A program made the position numbers and the translations under genes. Below the pieces are notes generated by a model. It did not search any database, was not told the DNA's origin, and saw only the letters and a program-made list of their open reading frames with translations. 64,000 bases of DNA. Origin: Niabella beijingensis (lineage in GTDB: Bacteria > Bacteroidota > Bacteroidia > Chitinophagales > Chitinophagaceae). The stretch lies in assembly GCF_020034665.1 (NCBI RefSeq), contig NZ_JAIQDI010000002.1:1302001-1366000 (forward strand). The letters are read 5' to 3'. This document shows positions 7,538-16,984 of this stretch, in pieces (the stretch's first letter is position 1; each line of letters opens with the position of its first letter).

Positions 7538-9070
7538 ATGAGCAGTATAATGAAATTCATCCCCCTGTCTGTTAGCTTCATTTTTGCGGTAACTATTACA
7601 GGATGCAATAAGCTAAAGGAACTCCCTGAGTCGGTGATCACGGAAGACCAGTATTATAAGACTGCTTCTGACGCGGTGAGCGCGGTCAATGCGGTCTATG
7701 GCAGTCTCAATGGCGATCCGGCGGGGGACTTTCCAATCTATGGCCGCAACCTGAATATCCTGATCAGCAATGGCTCCGATGAACAGGTATTCAGCCCTTC
7801 CAATACCAATCCGGATGTACGGGCCATTGGCACGATCACCTATGTTGCCGAGAACGACCGGGTACGGAAAATATGGCAGCAGCATTATTATGGAATCAAC
7901 AAGGCGAACATAGCCATCGATAAGATACCGGGCATTGAAATGGATGAAACCCAGAAGAACCGGCTTGTGAATGAGGCCCGTTTTATAAGAGCGCTCCTGT
8001 ATTTTAACCTGGTGCGTTTATTTGGAGGAGTACCCCTCGTGCTTCACAATCCTTCTTCGATTGACATAGAGGCGGTAAAACTGAAAAGAGCGACTGCCGA
8101 AGAAATATATGTCCAGGTCATTGATGATCTGACCGCTGCCACCGCATTACCTGCTTCTTTTTCCGGTGCCGATAAAGGCCGCGCCACATCCGGCGCTGCG
8201 CTTGGTATGCTGGCCAAAGTGTATGTTACCAGGAAAGACTGGGCAACGGCGCGGACAATACTTGAAAAAATACTGACAGCAGGAACGTTTACCGGTGCAA
8301 CAGGTACCTACGGGTATGATCTGTTCCCCGTTTTTAAGGATGTGTTTCAGAAACCTACCAAAAACGGAAAAGAACACCTGTTTTCCGTACAATATGAATC
8401 GAACCTGGGAGCAAGGAACGTGCAGAATTTCCTGAGCGGCTCCAATTTCAATTCCTTTAATCCCAAATCTTTTCCCGGCGATGTACCGGATGAGAACCTG
8501 CCGAAAATCTTTGAAGAGGCAGACACCCGGAAAGCTGCCTCTTTCTTTACAAAGATGCTGAACCCTGCCACCGGGCAGGAAGTGGATTTTTCTCCGGTAA
8601 CACGTTATGCAAAGTTCATTGATTTTAGTCTGAACCCGATCACCAACCAGGCGCAGAGTGGCATCAACTATCCGGTATTGCGTTACGCGGATGTACTGCT
8701 GCTGTATGCGGAAGTACGGAACGAATTACAGGGCCCTTCGGCAGAAGCCTACAAGGCGCTGAACATTGTAAGAGCACGTGCTTATGGTTTGTATGTGGGT
8801 AATGGCAGTTATACCGATCACCGCCGGGATCTTTCAGGTCTGAGCCAGGCAGGCTTCCGGGAGGCCGTTTTTCTGGAGCGGCGGAAAGAACTGGTGCAGG
8901 AGGCTAACCGCTGGTTCGATCTGGTACGTAAAGGCACGCTGGTGGAAGAACTGAAAAAAATCCCTGCCAAAACGAGCAATGTATCTGAAAAAAATTACCT
9001 GTTCCCGATACCGCAGGTGGAACTTGATCTCAATAACCTGCTTACACAAAACCCGGGATGGAGCAGGTAA
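7538..9070 (+). CDS. SusD/RagB family outer-membrane lipoprotein
   Basis: Surface lipoprotein lid of the SusC transporter. The signal ends in an ITGC lipobox with Cys23 as the lipidated residue (counting from the first ATG). An in-frame ATG at 7550 gives a tidier signal beginning MKFIPLS and may be the true start. The body has the SusD features of an N-terminal TPR-like part with RALLYFNLVRLFGGVPLV and a C-terminal region with LRYADVLLLYAEVRNE, FLERRKELVQEANRWFDLVRKG and the closing PIPQVELDLN segment. At 510 residues it is normal length. It begins 21 bases after the susC stop, so it shares the transcript. Confidence 0.96.
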   Translation: MSSIMKFIPLSVSFIFAVTITGCNKLKELPESVITEDQYYKTASDAVSAVNAVYGSLNGDPAGDFPIYGRNLNILISNGSDEQVFSPSNTNPDVRAIGTITYVAENDRVRKIWQQHYYGINKANIAIDKIPGIEMDETQKNRLVNEARFIRALLYFNLVRLFGGVPLVLHNPSSIDIEAVKLKRATAEEIYVQVIDDLTAATALPASFSGADKGRATSGAALGMLAKVYVTRKDWATARTILEKILTAGTFTGATGTYGYDLFPVFKDVFQKPTKNGKEHLFSVQYESNLGARNVQNFLSGSNFNSFNPKSFPGDVPDENLPKIFEEADTRKAASFFTKMLNPATGQEVDFSPVTRYAKFIDFSLNPITNQAQSGINYPVLRYADVLLLYAEVRNELQGPSAEAYKALNIVRARAYGLYVGNGSYTDHRRDLSGLSQAGFREAVFLERRKELVQEANRWFDLVRKGTLVEELKKIPAKTSNVSEKNYLFPIPQVELDLNNLLTQNPGWSR

Positions 9071-9112
9071 TCCCGGAATTTCCAACAATAAACCGTTTTA
9101 AAAAATGAAATT

Positions 9113-10981
9113 ATGAAAATCAGAATTATTGCAGCGCTTGCATTACTGCTCCTGGCCGGTAGCCGGGCAACGGCTCAGCAAAAAGAGCCTTTTCGGGGTA
9201 AAATAGGCAAAACACTGGCTACATCCGAAGAATGGTGGCCGCAACCGGTGACGCCGCCCTCCAACGCACCGAATGTGGTATGGGTGCTGCTGGATGATGT
9301 GGGATACGGAGCCTCCAGCAGTTTTGGAGGACTGATCCAAACGCCGACATTCGACTCGCTGGCCAATAACGGATTGCGGTATACCAATTTTCATACTGCT
9401 GCCATCTGCGCACCAACAAGGTCTGCATTGTTAACCGGCCGTAATTCTCACTACGTGGGCGTAGGCGGATTTTCACATGTGGCGATGTCTGCCGGATTTC
9501 CCGGCTGGAACGGCCGTATCCCTGAAGATAAAGGAACCATTGCCCAGATCCTTCAATCATACGGATATAACACATTTGCCGTAGGGAAGTACGGACTGAC
9601 GCCGGATGAGGAAGCCACGGACGCGGGTCCTTTCGACCGGTGGCCCGGGGGGAAAGGCTTTGAGCAGTTCTTCGGATTCCTGGGATCGCAGACCGATCAG
9701 TATGATCCCGATCTCGTGGAAAATAATGCACATGTTAAAACAGATGGCCGGCATCTGAATGACCAGATAACGGATAAAGCCATTTCCTATATACAGAAGC
9801 AACAGCAGGCGGCGCCCGGTAAACCGTTCTTCCTCTATTATTCGCCCGGTGCAGTGCACGCCCCGCACCAGGTTGCACCGGAATTCACGAACAGGTATAA
9901 GGGGCTCTTTGATGAGGGGTGGGATAAGTACCGGGAAAAAGTACTGGCGAACCAGATCCGGTTGGGAGTAGTGCCAAAGAATGCAAAATTGCCGGACCGC
10001 AACGCGGATATCCCTGCCTGGGATCAGCTGCCCGCCGAAAAGAAAAAATTATATGCCCGCTTTATGGAAGCTTATGCGGGCTATCTTACTTATACGGATT
10101 ATTGTGTGGGCCGGCTGATCCGTTATCTGAAAGAAGCAGACCTGCTGGAAAACACGGTTGTTGTTGTGATGATCGGAGATAATGGAGCCAGCAAAGAAGG
10201 AACTTTCCAGGGCACCTTGCAGCCCCGGAACCAGATCGGCAAACAAACGGAAGAAGAGCAGCTCCGGTACAACCTCTCCCGTATCGATGATATCGGACTT
10301 CCCCAGGGGAAGAATACGAACTATCCGCTCGGCTGGGCGCAGGCCACCAACACACCATTCCGCCAATGGAAGCAGGATGCTAATGCAGAGGGGGGCACAC
10401 ATAATCCGCTGATCATTTTTTATCCCAGGGAAATAAAAGAAAAAGGCGGCATTCGCACACAATACAGTCATGTGATTGATATACTGCCTACAACACTTGA
10501 TCTTGTGGGTGTAAAAGCACCGGCCTCCATACGGAATATTCCGCAGGACAGCATCCAGGGTTATTCCTTATTTAAAACACTGAACAACGCAGCAGCTGTT
10601 GCGGATCACCGGGTGCAGCATTATTATATTTTTGGCGCGCGATCGGTTTATGCCGATGGCTGGAAAGCCGCCACAGCACATCATCCAGACGCAATCGATT
10701 ATGTAAAAACACGCACCACAGGCTGGAAGGGTGACCCCGGCCGGTGGGATAAGGATGAATGGGAATTGTATAACCTGAATGAAGATTTTAACGAAAGAGA
10801 AAACCTTGCAAAGAAATATCCCGAAAAACTGGAAGCCCTGAAAAAGCTGTTTGATCAGCAGGCCGAGAAAAATAACCTGTACCCACTCATCGACTGGGAA
10901 GATGTGTATGAAAAAAGGATCCATAAAAATTATAAACCTGCCGTATATGGTACGCCAGTACCACCGGCAGCGGGAAAATAA
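9113..10981 (+). CDS. Arylsulfatase (Cys-type, AtsA-like)
   Basis: A 622-residue secreted sulfatase that hydrolyses sulfate esters. The signal peptide ends near residue 21 (ATA-Q). The metal-binding pair is Asp61-Asp62 in LLDDVGYG. The modification motif is C99-A-P-T-R103, followed by SALLTGR, so Cys99 should become formylglycine. GKYGLTP, APHQ and MIGDNGA contain further metal and sulfate ligands. The pattern and length resemble Pseudomonas-type AtsA arylsulfatases, a sulfur-starvation class, more than glycan exo-sulfatases. The third gene of the susC operon, it supports sulfur scavenging from an imported or surface-bound organosulfate. No formylglycine-generating enzyme is encoded in the window, so maturation must come from elsewhere. 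Confidence 0.93.
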   Translation: MKIRIIAALALLLLAGSRATAQQKEPFRGKIGKTLATSEEWWPQPVTPPSNAPNVVWVLLDDVGYGASSSFGGLIQTPTFDSLANNGLRYTNFHTAAICAPTRSALLTGRNSHYVGVGGFSHVAMSAGFPGWNGRIPEDKGTIAQILQSYGYNTFAVGKYGLTPDEEATDAGPFDRWPGGKGFEQFFGFLGSQTDQYDPDLVENNAHVKTDGRHLNDQITDKAISYIQKQQQAAPGKPFFLYYSPGAVHAPHQVAPEFTNRYKGLFDEGWDKYREKVLANQIRLGVVPKNAKLPDRNADIPAWDQLPAEKKKLYARFMEAYAGYLTYTDYCVGRLIRYLKEADLLENTVVVVMIGDNGASKEGTFQGTLQPRNQIGKQTEEEQLRYNLSRIDDIGLPQGKNTNYPLGWAQATNTPFRQWKQDANAEGGTHNPLIIFYPREIKEKGGIRTQYSHVIDILPTTLDLVGVKAPASIRNIPQDSIQGYSLFKTLNNAAAVADHRVQHYYIFGARSVYADGWKAATAHHPDAIDYVKTRTTGWKGDPGRWDKDEWELYNLNEDFNERENLAKKYPEKLEALKKLFDQQAEKNNLYPLIDWEDVYEKRIHKNYKPAVYGTPVPPAAGK

Positions 10982-10993
10982 AATCTGCCGGCT

Positions 10994-11110
10994 ATGAATG
11001 ACCTGATCACACTCACAAAAAAAATAATCATCAGTATCGGTATTGTTATCGTGCCACTGGCTTTTATAGCCGGTGGCCTTTACCTGCTGCAATTATTGCT
11101 CACGCATTAA
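10994..11110 (+). CDS. Small single-span membrane protein (38 aa)
   Basis: An ATG ORF of 38 codons fills the gap between the sulfatase stop (10981) and the next ATG (11121). It encodes a short polar start (NDLITLTKK), then about 24 hydrophobic residues rich in Ile, Val, Leu and Gly, and ends LLLTH. It looks like a one-pass inner-membrane peptide. The tight spacing (12 bases before, 10 after) supports it being a real operon member. I do not recognise a family. It could be a helper subunit of the membrane hydroxylase encoded next, but that is a guess. Confidence 0.55.
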   Translation: MNDLITLTKKIIISIGIVIVPLAFIAGGLYLLQLLLTH

Positions 11111-11120
11111 ACTATCGTAT

Positions 11121-12158
11121 ATGAACTATAAAATTGAAAATCCCCGGAAGTTAACAAGAGACCTTCTTGTAAGTCTGGGGTTGTACCTCCTGCCCGTTGT
11201 GCTGATGTTCGGCTATTTTTATATAGTGAATGAAAAACCCTGGCAAAATACCATTGCTGAAAATCTGCATATCGCGCGGGAAAATATACCGTCCTGGTTG
11301 CAGTCGTCTTTTACCCATCTTCGCAAATGGGGACTCATTGTCCTGGCAATTGCGGTGGGTTTTATTGAAGTAATCGCGGGGCTTTATGAGAACCGCCGAT
11401 GGACACGCAATGAAAAGATACTGGACCTCGTATGTTTTGTGGCACCTAAGTTGCTGTTTGTTCCCGTGCTCACCTTTTTCAGCCTTAGGCTGTTACCGGT
11501 ATTGCTGCCATCGGCAAAGGATGCCTTTATATGGGTGCCGTTCTGGTGGGGGGCGCTGATCATTGCTGTGGCGGATGACCTTACCCAGTACTGGTATCAC
11601 CGGCTGCATCATCAGGTGCCGTTCCTGTGGAGGTTTCACCGCACGCACCATTCAGCTCCCTATATGGGCATGTCCATGGCCAGCCGGCAGAATATTATCT
11701 ATACGATCTTCTTCTCACAGATCTATCTTATTGCTATACTTACTTACCTGGGGCTGGGGTTGCCCGCATTATTTGTAGGTGGTATAAAATCGCTGATCAC
11801 ACTTTCGGCACACAGCAGCATCAAATGGGATAAACCTTTTTATACCAACCGGTGGCTGCATCCGGCGGGTTGGGTACTGGAACGGCTGATTTCCACTCCG
11901 GCTACCCATCACGCCCACCACGCAGATACTACGGATGACGGAATAGGGCATTATAAAGGCAATTTTGGAAATATGTTCTTTATCTGGGATATGATCTTTG
12001 GTACCGGCATCATTACCCGGAAATATCCGGAGACCTATGGCGTAAAATCGTACCGGGAGGAGGAATGGTATGCGCAGTTCCTCTGGCCGGTATTTAAATC
12101 AAAAAAACAGGGAAGCGAATTGTCCAGGGGAGGACCTGTTGTTGCTGATGAATCCTAG
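11121..12158 (+). CDS. Sterol desaturase / fatty acid hydroxylase superfamily protein
   Basis: An integral-membrane di-iron oxygenase family member of 345 residues. The metal-binding His clusters are all visible: HRLHH and HRTHH in the middle, then THHAHH followed by the GHYKGNFG segment. Several hydrophobic helices precede and separate them. The frame is open upstream to 11073 with a Cys-rich start, but that part overlaps the 38-codon gene. The ATG at 11121, ten bases after that stop, is the better start. As the last gene of the operon it may hydroxylate a lipid or oxidise the organosulfate-derived alcohol. The substrate is unknown. Confidence 0.88.
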   Translation: MNYKIENPRKLTRDLLVSLGLYLLPVVLMFGYFYIVNEKPWQNTIAENLHIARENIPSWLQSSFTHLRKWGLIVLAIAVGFIEVIAGLYENRRWTRNEKILDLVCFVAPKLLFVPVLTFFSLRLLPVLLPSAKDAFIWVPFWWGALIIAVADDLTQYWYHRLHHQVPFLWRFHRTHHSAPYMGMSMASRQNIIYTIFFSQIYLIAILTYLGLGLPALFVGGIKSLITLSAHSSIKWDKPFYTNRWLHPAGWVLERLISTPATHHAHHADTTDDGIGHYKGNFGNMFFIWDMIFGTGIITRKYPETYGVKSYREEEWYAQFLWPVFKSKKQGSELSRGGPVVADES

Positions 12159-12194
12159 CACCGACGTGATGGTACCGCCCTTTCGGCCGGAGCG

Positions 12195-12214
12195 GAGCAG
12201 CTGTGCGGCTGCTC
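12195..12214. terminator. Hairpin between convergent genes, possible terminator
   Basis: GAGCAGC (12195-12201) pairs with GCTGCTC (12208-12214) with a six-base loop, in the 82-base gap between the desaturase-like gene and the convergent GH31 gene. There is no adjacent T run on the plus strand; a T run appears only about 20 bases later. It may serve as a weak barrier. Confidence 0.35.
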
Positions 12215-12240
12215 TGCCACGGTCGGGGAAGACTTTTTAC

Positions 12241-15200
12241 CTAAAAACTTACCGTATTCAGCCGCTTATCCACCAGGATGCCGTCAGCAAGTTTGAGATC
12301 AACATCGAGGTTGCGTTTGGCTTTTAGTTTTATGATGAAAAGATCCTGTGTACCTTCCAGCGCAGGTTGGTCGCCAATGTTTACAAAAGTTGGATACAAC
12401 ACTTTTTTACCATTGCTGTGGAGCCGGTCATTGGTCATGTTTTCCAGCTCTTTCATATTTAACGGGCTGATGCCTGCAAACTCATAGTCCTGCGTATTAT
12501 AAGGCAGGGCAAAACTCAATGCATTTACGGCTTTCAGGTTGATGCCTTTGACGGTGATTTCGATCACCTCATCTTTTTTATAAGCTTTCTTTGCCGTTAC
12601 GACTTCAATCCGGCCCTGTAATGTATCGGCGTTGCTCAGGTCGGCACCACCTTCAAGACGGGTGGCTACATTGGAAATGTCGTAGGCATCGATCAATCCG
12701 TTCCTGTTGATATCGCCATTGCTGATATACCCTTCAAAATCGCCGTCGCCGGTCCTTAGCCCGGTATAGTTGATATAGGAGGTAAGGTCGTTGTTGTCGA
12801 TGATATGGTCGTTATTGATATCGCCGGGAATATAACTTTCTGAGCCAGGCACTTTAAACACATACAGCTCACGTCCGGATCCGAAATCACCTACAGCTTC
12901 AGTAACAGAGATTTTTATATAACGGGCTGTGGGATGGTTGGGGAAACCGAATGTTTTGGTATCACCGTTCTTTGCCCATTCAAAATTACCCGCCTCTGTC
13001 CAGCCGGATTTGCTGGTACTATAAGCCACACTTCCTTTCAGCAGCACGCCGTTGCCACGGGTGCGGGGCAGGTACTGGATCTTATCCAGCTGGTTTACGG
13101 ATCGCAGATCCAGCACGAGGTCGAACGGCACTGCTTTTGTACCCCATTTGGTATGCCAGAGATTGCTCTCATCAAAATCAACCAGCTGGGCAACCTCACT
13201 GCCTTCCTGATCAGGAGCAGATGCTGTTGCGATCATATCCTTAATAGCAAATTCCAGCGGATTTACTTTTGTTGTTGCCGTAAGGGTCGCCCAGGGAGAC
13301 TGTCCGTCTTTGTTCACAGACCGGAGTTTGAACCGGTAACCGGTCTCCGGAGTCAGCCCGTCAAACAGTAAACTGGTATCTTTTATCGTTGTATAAAGCT
13401 GCCCGTTGAATTCGATCTCATAAAAGTCGGCATTGCGTTGTTTGTTCCAGCTGGGTGTTAAGGTATAGGCCTGGCGGTTGCTGTCGGCGACCTGTGGCTG
13501 TGGCGGTGCTGTCAGCCTGCCCGTTTGTTGGTGCAGGTGATCATCCGGAGCAAAGAAAAATCCATTGACAGTGAGGGTGATGGTATGGGTGGTGATATCG
13601 GTTGCAGCCAGTTTTACCAGCAACTGCGGATTTTTGATAATAGCCGTCCGGGCAAACGGGCTGCCGGCTGTAGCGAAGCGGTTCAGATTGGGAGCTGCAT
13701 TATAATAATAAACGTTTACCTGTTTCCGGAAGTCTTCAAGCGATGAGGCGGCTTTCAGTTTCAGGTTTGTGGCACCTGTTTTCGCAGTAATGCCTGCGGG
13801 TTTCCGGGTTACATTGATCCGGAATTCTGTGGACTTATTTTTCACAAAACCATCATAGCTGCCTTTGGTGGGTTGTATGGTGATCGTTGCGGTATTTTTT
13901 TGAACAGCCGACCGGATCAGTGTAGTGGCGCCGGTGCCTGATTTGTAGGCTTCTGTTACACCATCGTCATCATATTCGGTAAAGGAACTGTTGCCCGCGG
14001 GATAAAGTTCATAGATACGGCTGGTCTTATCGATCTGTGTACTATTATTGTTGGGATGGGTCATGGGAATGATGGCACCGGCTTTTACAAATACGGGAAG
14101 TTTCCAGAGGGGGGCTTCAAAATTGTTCACCACCCGGCCACCCTCATAAACGTCACCGGAAAAATAATCGATCCAGGTACCGGAAGGCAGGTAAATATTA
14201 TTGCGGATATCGTTTCCTTTTTCATCGGCTTTTGTTTCCTGGTAAATGGGAGCCACCAGGAACCAGGGGCCATATAAATACTGGTATTGTGTGGCCTTGC
14301 CATAAGTGAAAGCGTTGGGATATTCCAGGAACAGAGCCCGGATCATGGGGAGTCCGTTCACGGCCTGTTTGGCGATGCTGTAGGTATAAGGTAGCAATTC
14401 TGATTTCAGTTTGAGATAGGTCCGGTTGATGGATGTTACCGGTTCGCCCAGTGCATAGGGATATTTTTCATTGGCACCCCAGCCGTCCATATTGAGCTGC
14501 ATCGGTGTGAATGTTTTCCACTGAAAATCGCGGGTATTTACTTTGGTGTTTTTGCCGCCGAAGATCCCATCCATGTCTGAAGTGATATTGGGCTGCCCCG
14601 AAAGTCCTGATCCGAGGTAGGTAGGAATGTGGAAGCGGATGTACTCCCATACACCGCCCGTTTGATCCCCGCTCCAGATGCCGGCATAGCGCTGCGTTCC
14701 GGCCCATCCGTCCAGGGAAATAATAAAGGGGCGTGCATTATTTCCATATTTTGGTATGATATGACCCACATCCGACACGCCATTCAGACCAAAAGAGTAC
14801 CCGGGTCCAACCCAGGCAACATCGGTCTTTAATACCCGCACACCGGCCACGCCTACTTCTTTGATAATATCCCGCTGCAGTAGGGCGGGGATACTGTCTT
14901 TGGGATGCAGATCGGATTGGGTCCAGAGGCCGATCTGTACGCCGTTGCTGCGGGCATAGTCGCCAAAGGCCTTCAGGTTCTGTATATTGCTGTCCAGGGT
15001 GCCGGTTTGCCCATACCCCGCGCCGTATCCGTCATTGGGAAGGATCCAGCCCAGGGGCAGGTCATGTGCCTTATAGCGGTCGATCACTGCTCTTGCAGAA
15101 AGCTGGTAATTGTTCTTTTCCCCGTTCAGTGATTCTTTGATACCCCCATTGTCTTTCTGACTTTCCTTATAGCGTTTGCCATCTTCGAAAAGTACACCCA

Positions 15201-16101
15201 CTGTATCCGCTTTCCAGTAGTCGCGGTTATAGGCATTCAGGTGCCCTTCATAAAAACCGAATTTGGGCAGCAGCACCGGGTTGCCGGTCAACTGGTAAAA
15301 ATCGTTCAGCAATGCCACCGGCTGTTTATCGATCATAAAGAATACATCCAGGTAATTGGTTTCATGAGAAAGGGTTACTGTGCCTTTTTCCCTGGCTCCA
15401 AAATCGTATTTCCCTTTTTTAAAGGTGTACCACATAAACCCGTATCCGTTTGTAGACCAGTAAAAGGGGGTAGGGGAGGCAACGCCGCCATCCGTCCAGC
15501 TGTTCTGGTTTTCTATAGCAATGATCTTTCCTTTATGAGAGAAGCGGCCGTTCTGCACACCGCCTCCGTAAAAATATTCAGATGGATCTTCTTTCAGCTT
15601 CAGGCTGGTGCCTTTCTTTTCGAACAATGCAGGACTAAGGGTTTGTACGGCTACCTGTCCGCTTTTGTTATTGATGATCTTCAGGCGTGCTGTTGTTTTG
15701 CTGAATTCAATAGTTACAGCAGCTGTAGCAATTACAAGTTGATTGCTGTTGCTTGTTATGTTCAGCTTTGAAACCGTTTTACGTGGGTTGTCTGTAAGAA
15801 TGGATGCCGGTGGGGTAGCTTCCGGTGCCCGAAGCGATCCGCCCGAAGGATCTGCAAACAGGCGAAAGATATTGTCCCCATAAAAATCAAGTAATAACTC
15901 CAGGCGGTTGCTGAACCGGATCTTTACCGTTGTGGGGTTCACCTTTTCTGCACCGGTTATGGTGAGTGTATCAGCGGCTGGTTTTATCAGTGCCGGCTGT
16001 GAAGGGGTTACCTGCGCGGTACCCGTGATGATCGTTGCTGTGGCAAGCAGTGTAGTGATGATTCCTTTTCTGAAGAATGCAATTCCAGACTCCCGGTTCA
16101 T
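12241..16101 (-). CDS. Multimodular GH31 glycoside hydrolase with Fn3, F5/8C, dockerin-like and cohesin-like modules
   Basis: A 1286-residue secreted enzyme with a signal peptide over about residues 1-30. An N-terminal beta-sandwich (to about 230) precedes the GH31 barrel (about 250-600). The expected nucleophile is the Asp in LKTDVAWVGPGY and the acid/base Asp is in WSGDQTGG. Beta domains follow to about 860, then a fibronectin type III module (PSWNKQRNADFYEIEF...GLTPETGYRF), a discoidin/F5/8C module (about 960-1100), two EF-hand-like dockerin repeats (GDINNDHIIDNNDL and GDINRNGLIDAYDI) and a C-terminal cohesin-like beta domain. The architecture and the ILPNDGYG and VAWVGPGYSF segments suggest alpha-galactosidase or alpha-N-acetylgalactosaminidase types (GH31_18-like) rather than a plain alpha-glucosidase. 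Specificity is inferred. Confidence 0.9.
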   Translation of the reverse strand: MNRESGIAFFRKGIITTLLATATIITGTAQVTPSQPALIKPAADTLTITGAEKVNPTTVKIRFSNRLELLLDFYGDNIFRLFADPSGGSLRAPEATPPASILTDNPRKTVSKLNITSNSNQLVIATAAVTIEFSKTTARLKIINNKSGQVAVQTLSPALFEKKGTSLKLKEDPSEYFYGGGVQNGRFSHKGKIIAIENQNSWTDGGVASPTPFYWSTNGYGFMWYTFKKGKYDFGAREKGTVTLSHETNYLDVFFMIDKQPVALLNDFYQLTGNPVLLPKFGFYEGHLNAYNRDYWKADTVGVLFEDGKRYKESQKDNGGIKESLNGEKNNYQLSARAVIDRYKAHDLPLGWILPNDGYGAGYGQTGTLDSNIQNLKAFGDYARSNGVQIGLWTQSDLHPKDSIPALLQRDIIKEVGVAGVRVLKTDVAWVGPGYSFGLNGVSDVGHIIPKYGNNARPFIISLDGWAGTQRYAGIWSGDQTGGVWEYIRFHIPTYLGSGLSGQPNITSDMDGIFGGKNTKVNTRDFQWKTFTPMQLNMDGWGANEKYPYALGEPVTSINRTYLKLKSELLPYTYSIAKQAVNGLPMIRALFLEYPNAFTYGKATQYQYLYGPWFLVAPIYQETKADEKGNDIRNNIYLPSGTWIDYFSGDVYEGGRVVNNFEAPLWKLPVFVKAGAIIPMTHPNNNSTQIDKTSRIYELYPAGNSSFTEYDDDGVTEAYKSGTGATTLIRSAVQKNTATITIQPTKGSYDGFVKNKSTEFRINVTRKPAGITAKTGATNLKLKAASSLEDFRKQVNVYYYNAAPNLNRFATAGSPFARTAIIKNPQLLVKLAATDITTHTITLTVNGFFFAPDDHLHQQTGRLTAPPQPQVADSNRQAYTLTPSWNKQRNADFYEIEFNGQLYTTIKDTSLLFDGLTPETGYRFKLRSVNKDGQSPWATLTATTKVNPLEFAIKDMIATASAPDQEGSEVAQLVDFDESNLWHTKWGTKAVPFDLVLDLRSVNQLDKIQYLPRTRGNGVLLKGSVAYSTSKSGWTEAGNFEWAKNGDTKTFGFPNHPTARYIKISVTEAVGDFGSGRELYVFKVPGSESYIPGDINNDHIIDNNDLTSYINYTGLRTGDGDFEGYISNGDINRNGLIDAYDISNVATRLEGGADLSNADTLQGRIEVVTAKKAYKKDEVIEITVKGINLKAVNALSFALPYNTQDYEFAGISPLNMKELENMTNDRLHSNGKKVLYPTFVNIGDQPALEGTQDLFIIKLKAKRNLDVDLKLADGILVDKRLNTVSF

Positions 16102-16243
16102 TATAGCTGAGTTATGTTAAAAATGATCGTGTAAAAGTAACTAACCCCTGCCGGAAAAAAGCGGTTTATGAAAACGATTGCGCAGCTGTATTCCTGGTTG
16201 TTTTATAAAAGGACAACCGGTTGCATTAAAAAAATGAGTGGTA

Positions 16244-16984
16244 TTAATGGATATAAGAAGTACTGATGCCGATCACCTGTTCAACGATCACGCCGGTAAC
16301 GATCGCAATGCCAAAGCTAAGCAGGGTGCCAATGAGTATGTATTCGGTCAGCTTCCGGTCCTGTCCCACCTTCAGGTCGCTGAAACGGAAAACTGATTTG
16401 GCCGTTACCAGGAACCCGATGGCCACCCATTGCTGGTTGAGGATAAAGATCAGTACCAGTATGCGCTCAATATAGCCGATCATCATACCGGCATGCTGCA
16501 ATGATTTGGTTTCAATAACATCTGTCCTGATTTCTGTAGCCGGCGCCCATTTGGATAAGATCAGTTTGATGATCACAGAAACCGGGGTGGTAAGCAGTAC
16601 CAGGCCGGTGGCAATGATCAGCAATGTGTTTACCTGCGAAGGAGTTACCTGCAATGCAAACGGCTCCATCCACCAGGCAACGCATACGATCACGGTGAGA
16701 TGCAATACCTGGTCCAGTACAAAGAATGTTTTACTTGTTTTTGGTGTTTGTAACTGGAGTTTGGCCAGGTCGATCAGCAGGTGGCTGCCTGCAATAACCG
16801 CGGCCGGGGCCAGGTAACGGGCGTCCATGGTGATCAGCAGGATCAATGCAAAATGAATGAGTACATGCAGGTACAGCTTGGGACTTTTGTATTTTTTGCG
16901 TTCTTTTTCTTCCACCCAGCGTGAGGGCTGCAACACAAAATCGCCCAGTAAATGAGCCAGCAACAGTTTTATCAGTAGTATCAT
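16244..16984 (-). CDS. DUF3307 membrane protein
   Basis: A 246-residue polytopic inner-membrane protein. The N-terminus carries the DUF3307 signature (LLLAHLLGDFVLQP, then SHLLIDLAKLQ) with conserved His and Asp residues inside membrane segments. The C-terminal half adds several more hydrophobic stretches. Its ATG overlaps the stop of the upstream SatD-like gene (16981-16984), so the two are translationally coupled. The biochemical role of DUF3307 is not known to me. Pairing with a SatD-type regulator suggests a sensor or transport function under that regulator's control (inference). Confidence 0.85.
   Translation of the reverse strand: MILLIKLLLAHLLGDFVLQPSRWVEEKERKKYKSPKLYLHVLIHFALILLITMDARYLAPAAVIAGSHLLIDLAKLQLQTPKTSKTFFVLDQVLHLTVIVCVAWWMEPFALQVTPSQVNTLLIIATGLVLLTTPVSVIIKLILSKWAPATEIRTDVIETKSLQHAGMMIGYIERILVLIFILNQQWVAIGFLVTAKSVFRFSDLKVGQDRKLTEYILIGTLLSFGIAIVTGVIVEQVIGISTSYIH

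Noticed and set aside
11073..11120. Upstream extension of the sterol-desaturase gene encoding a Cys-rich start (MAFTCCNYCS)
   Set aside because: It overlaps the coding part of the 38-codon gene, and the ATG at 11121 gives a normal family N-terminus. The Cys residues are a by-product of reading another frame.
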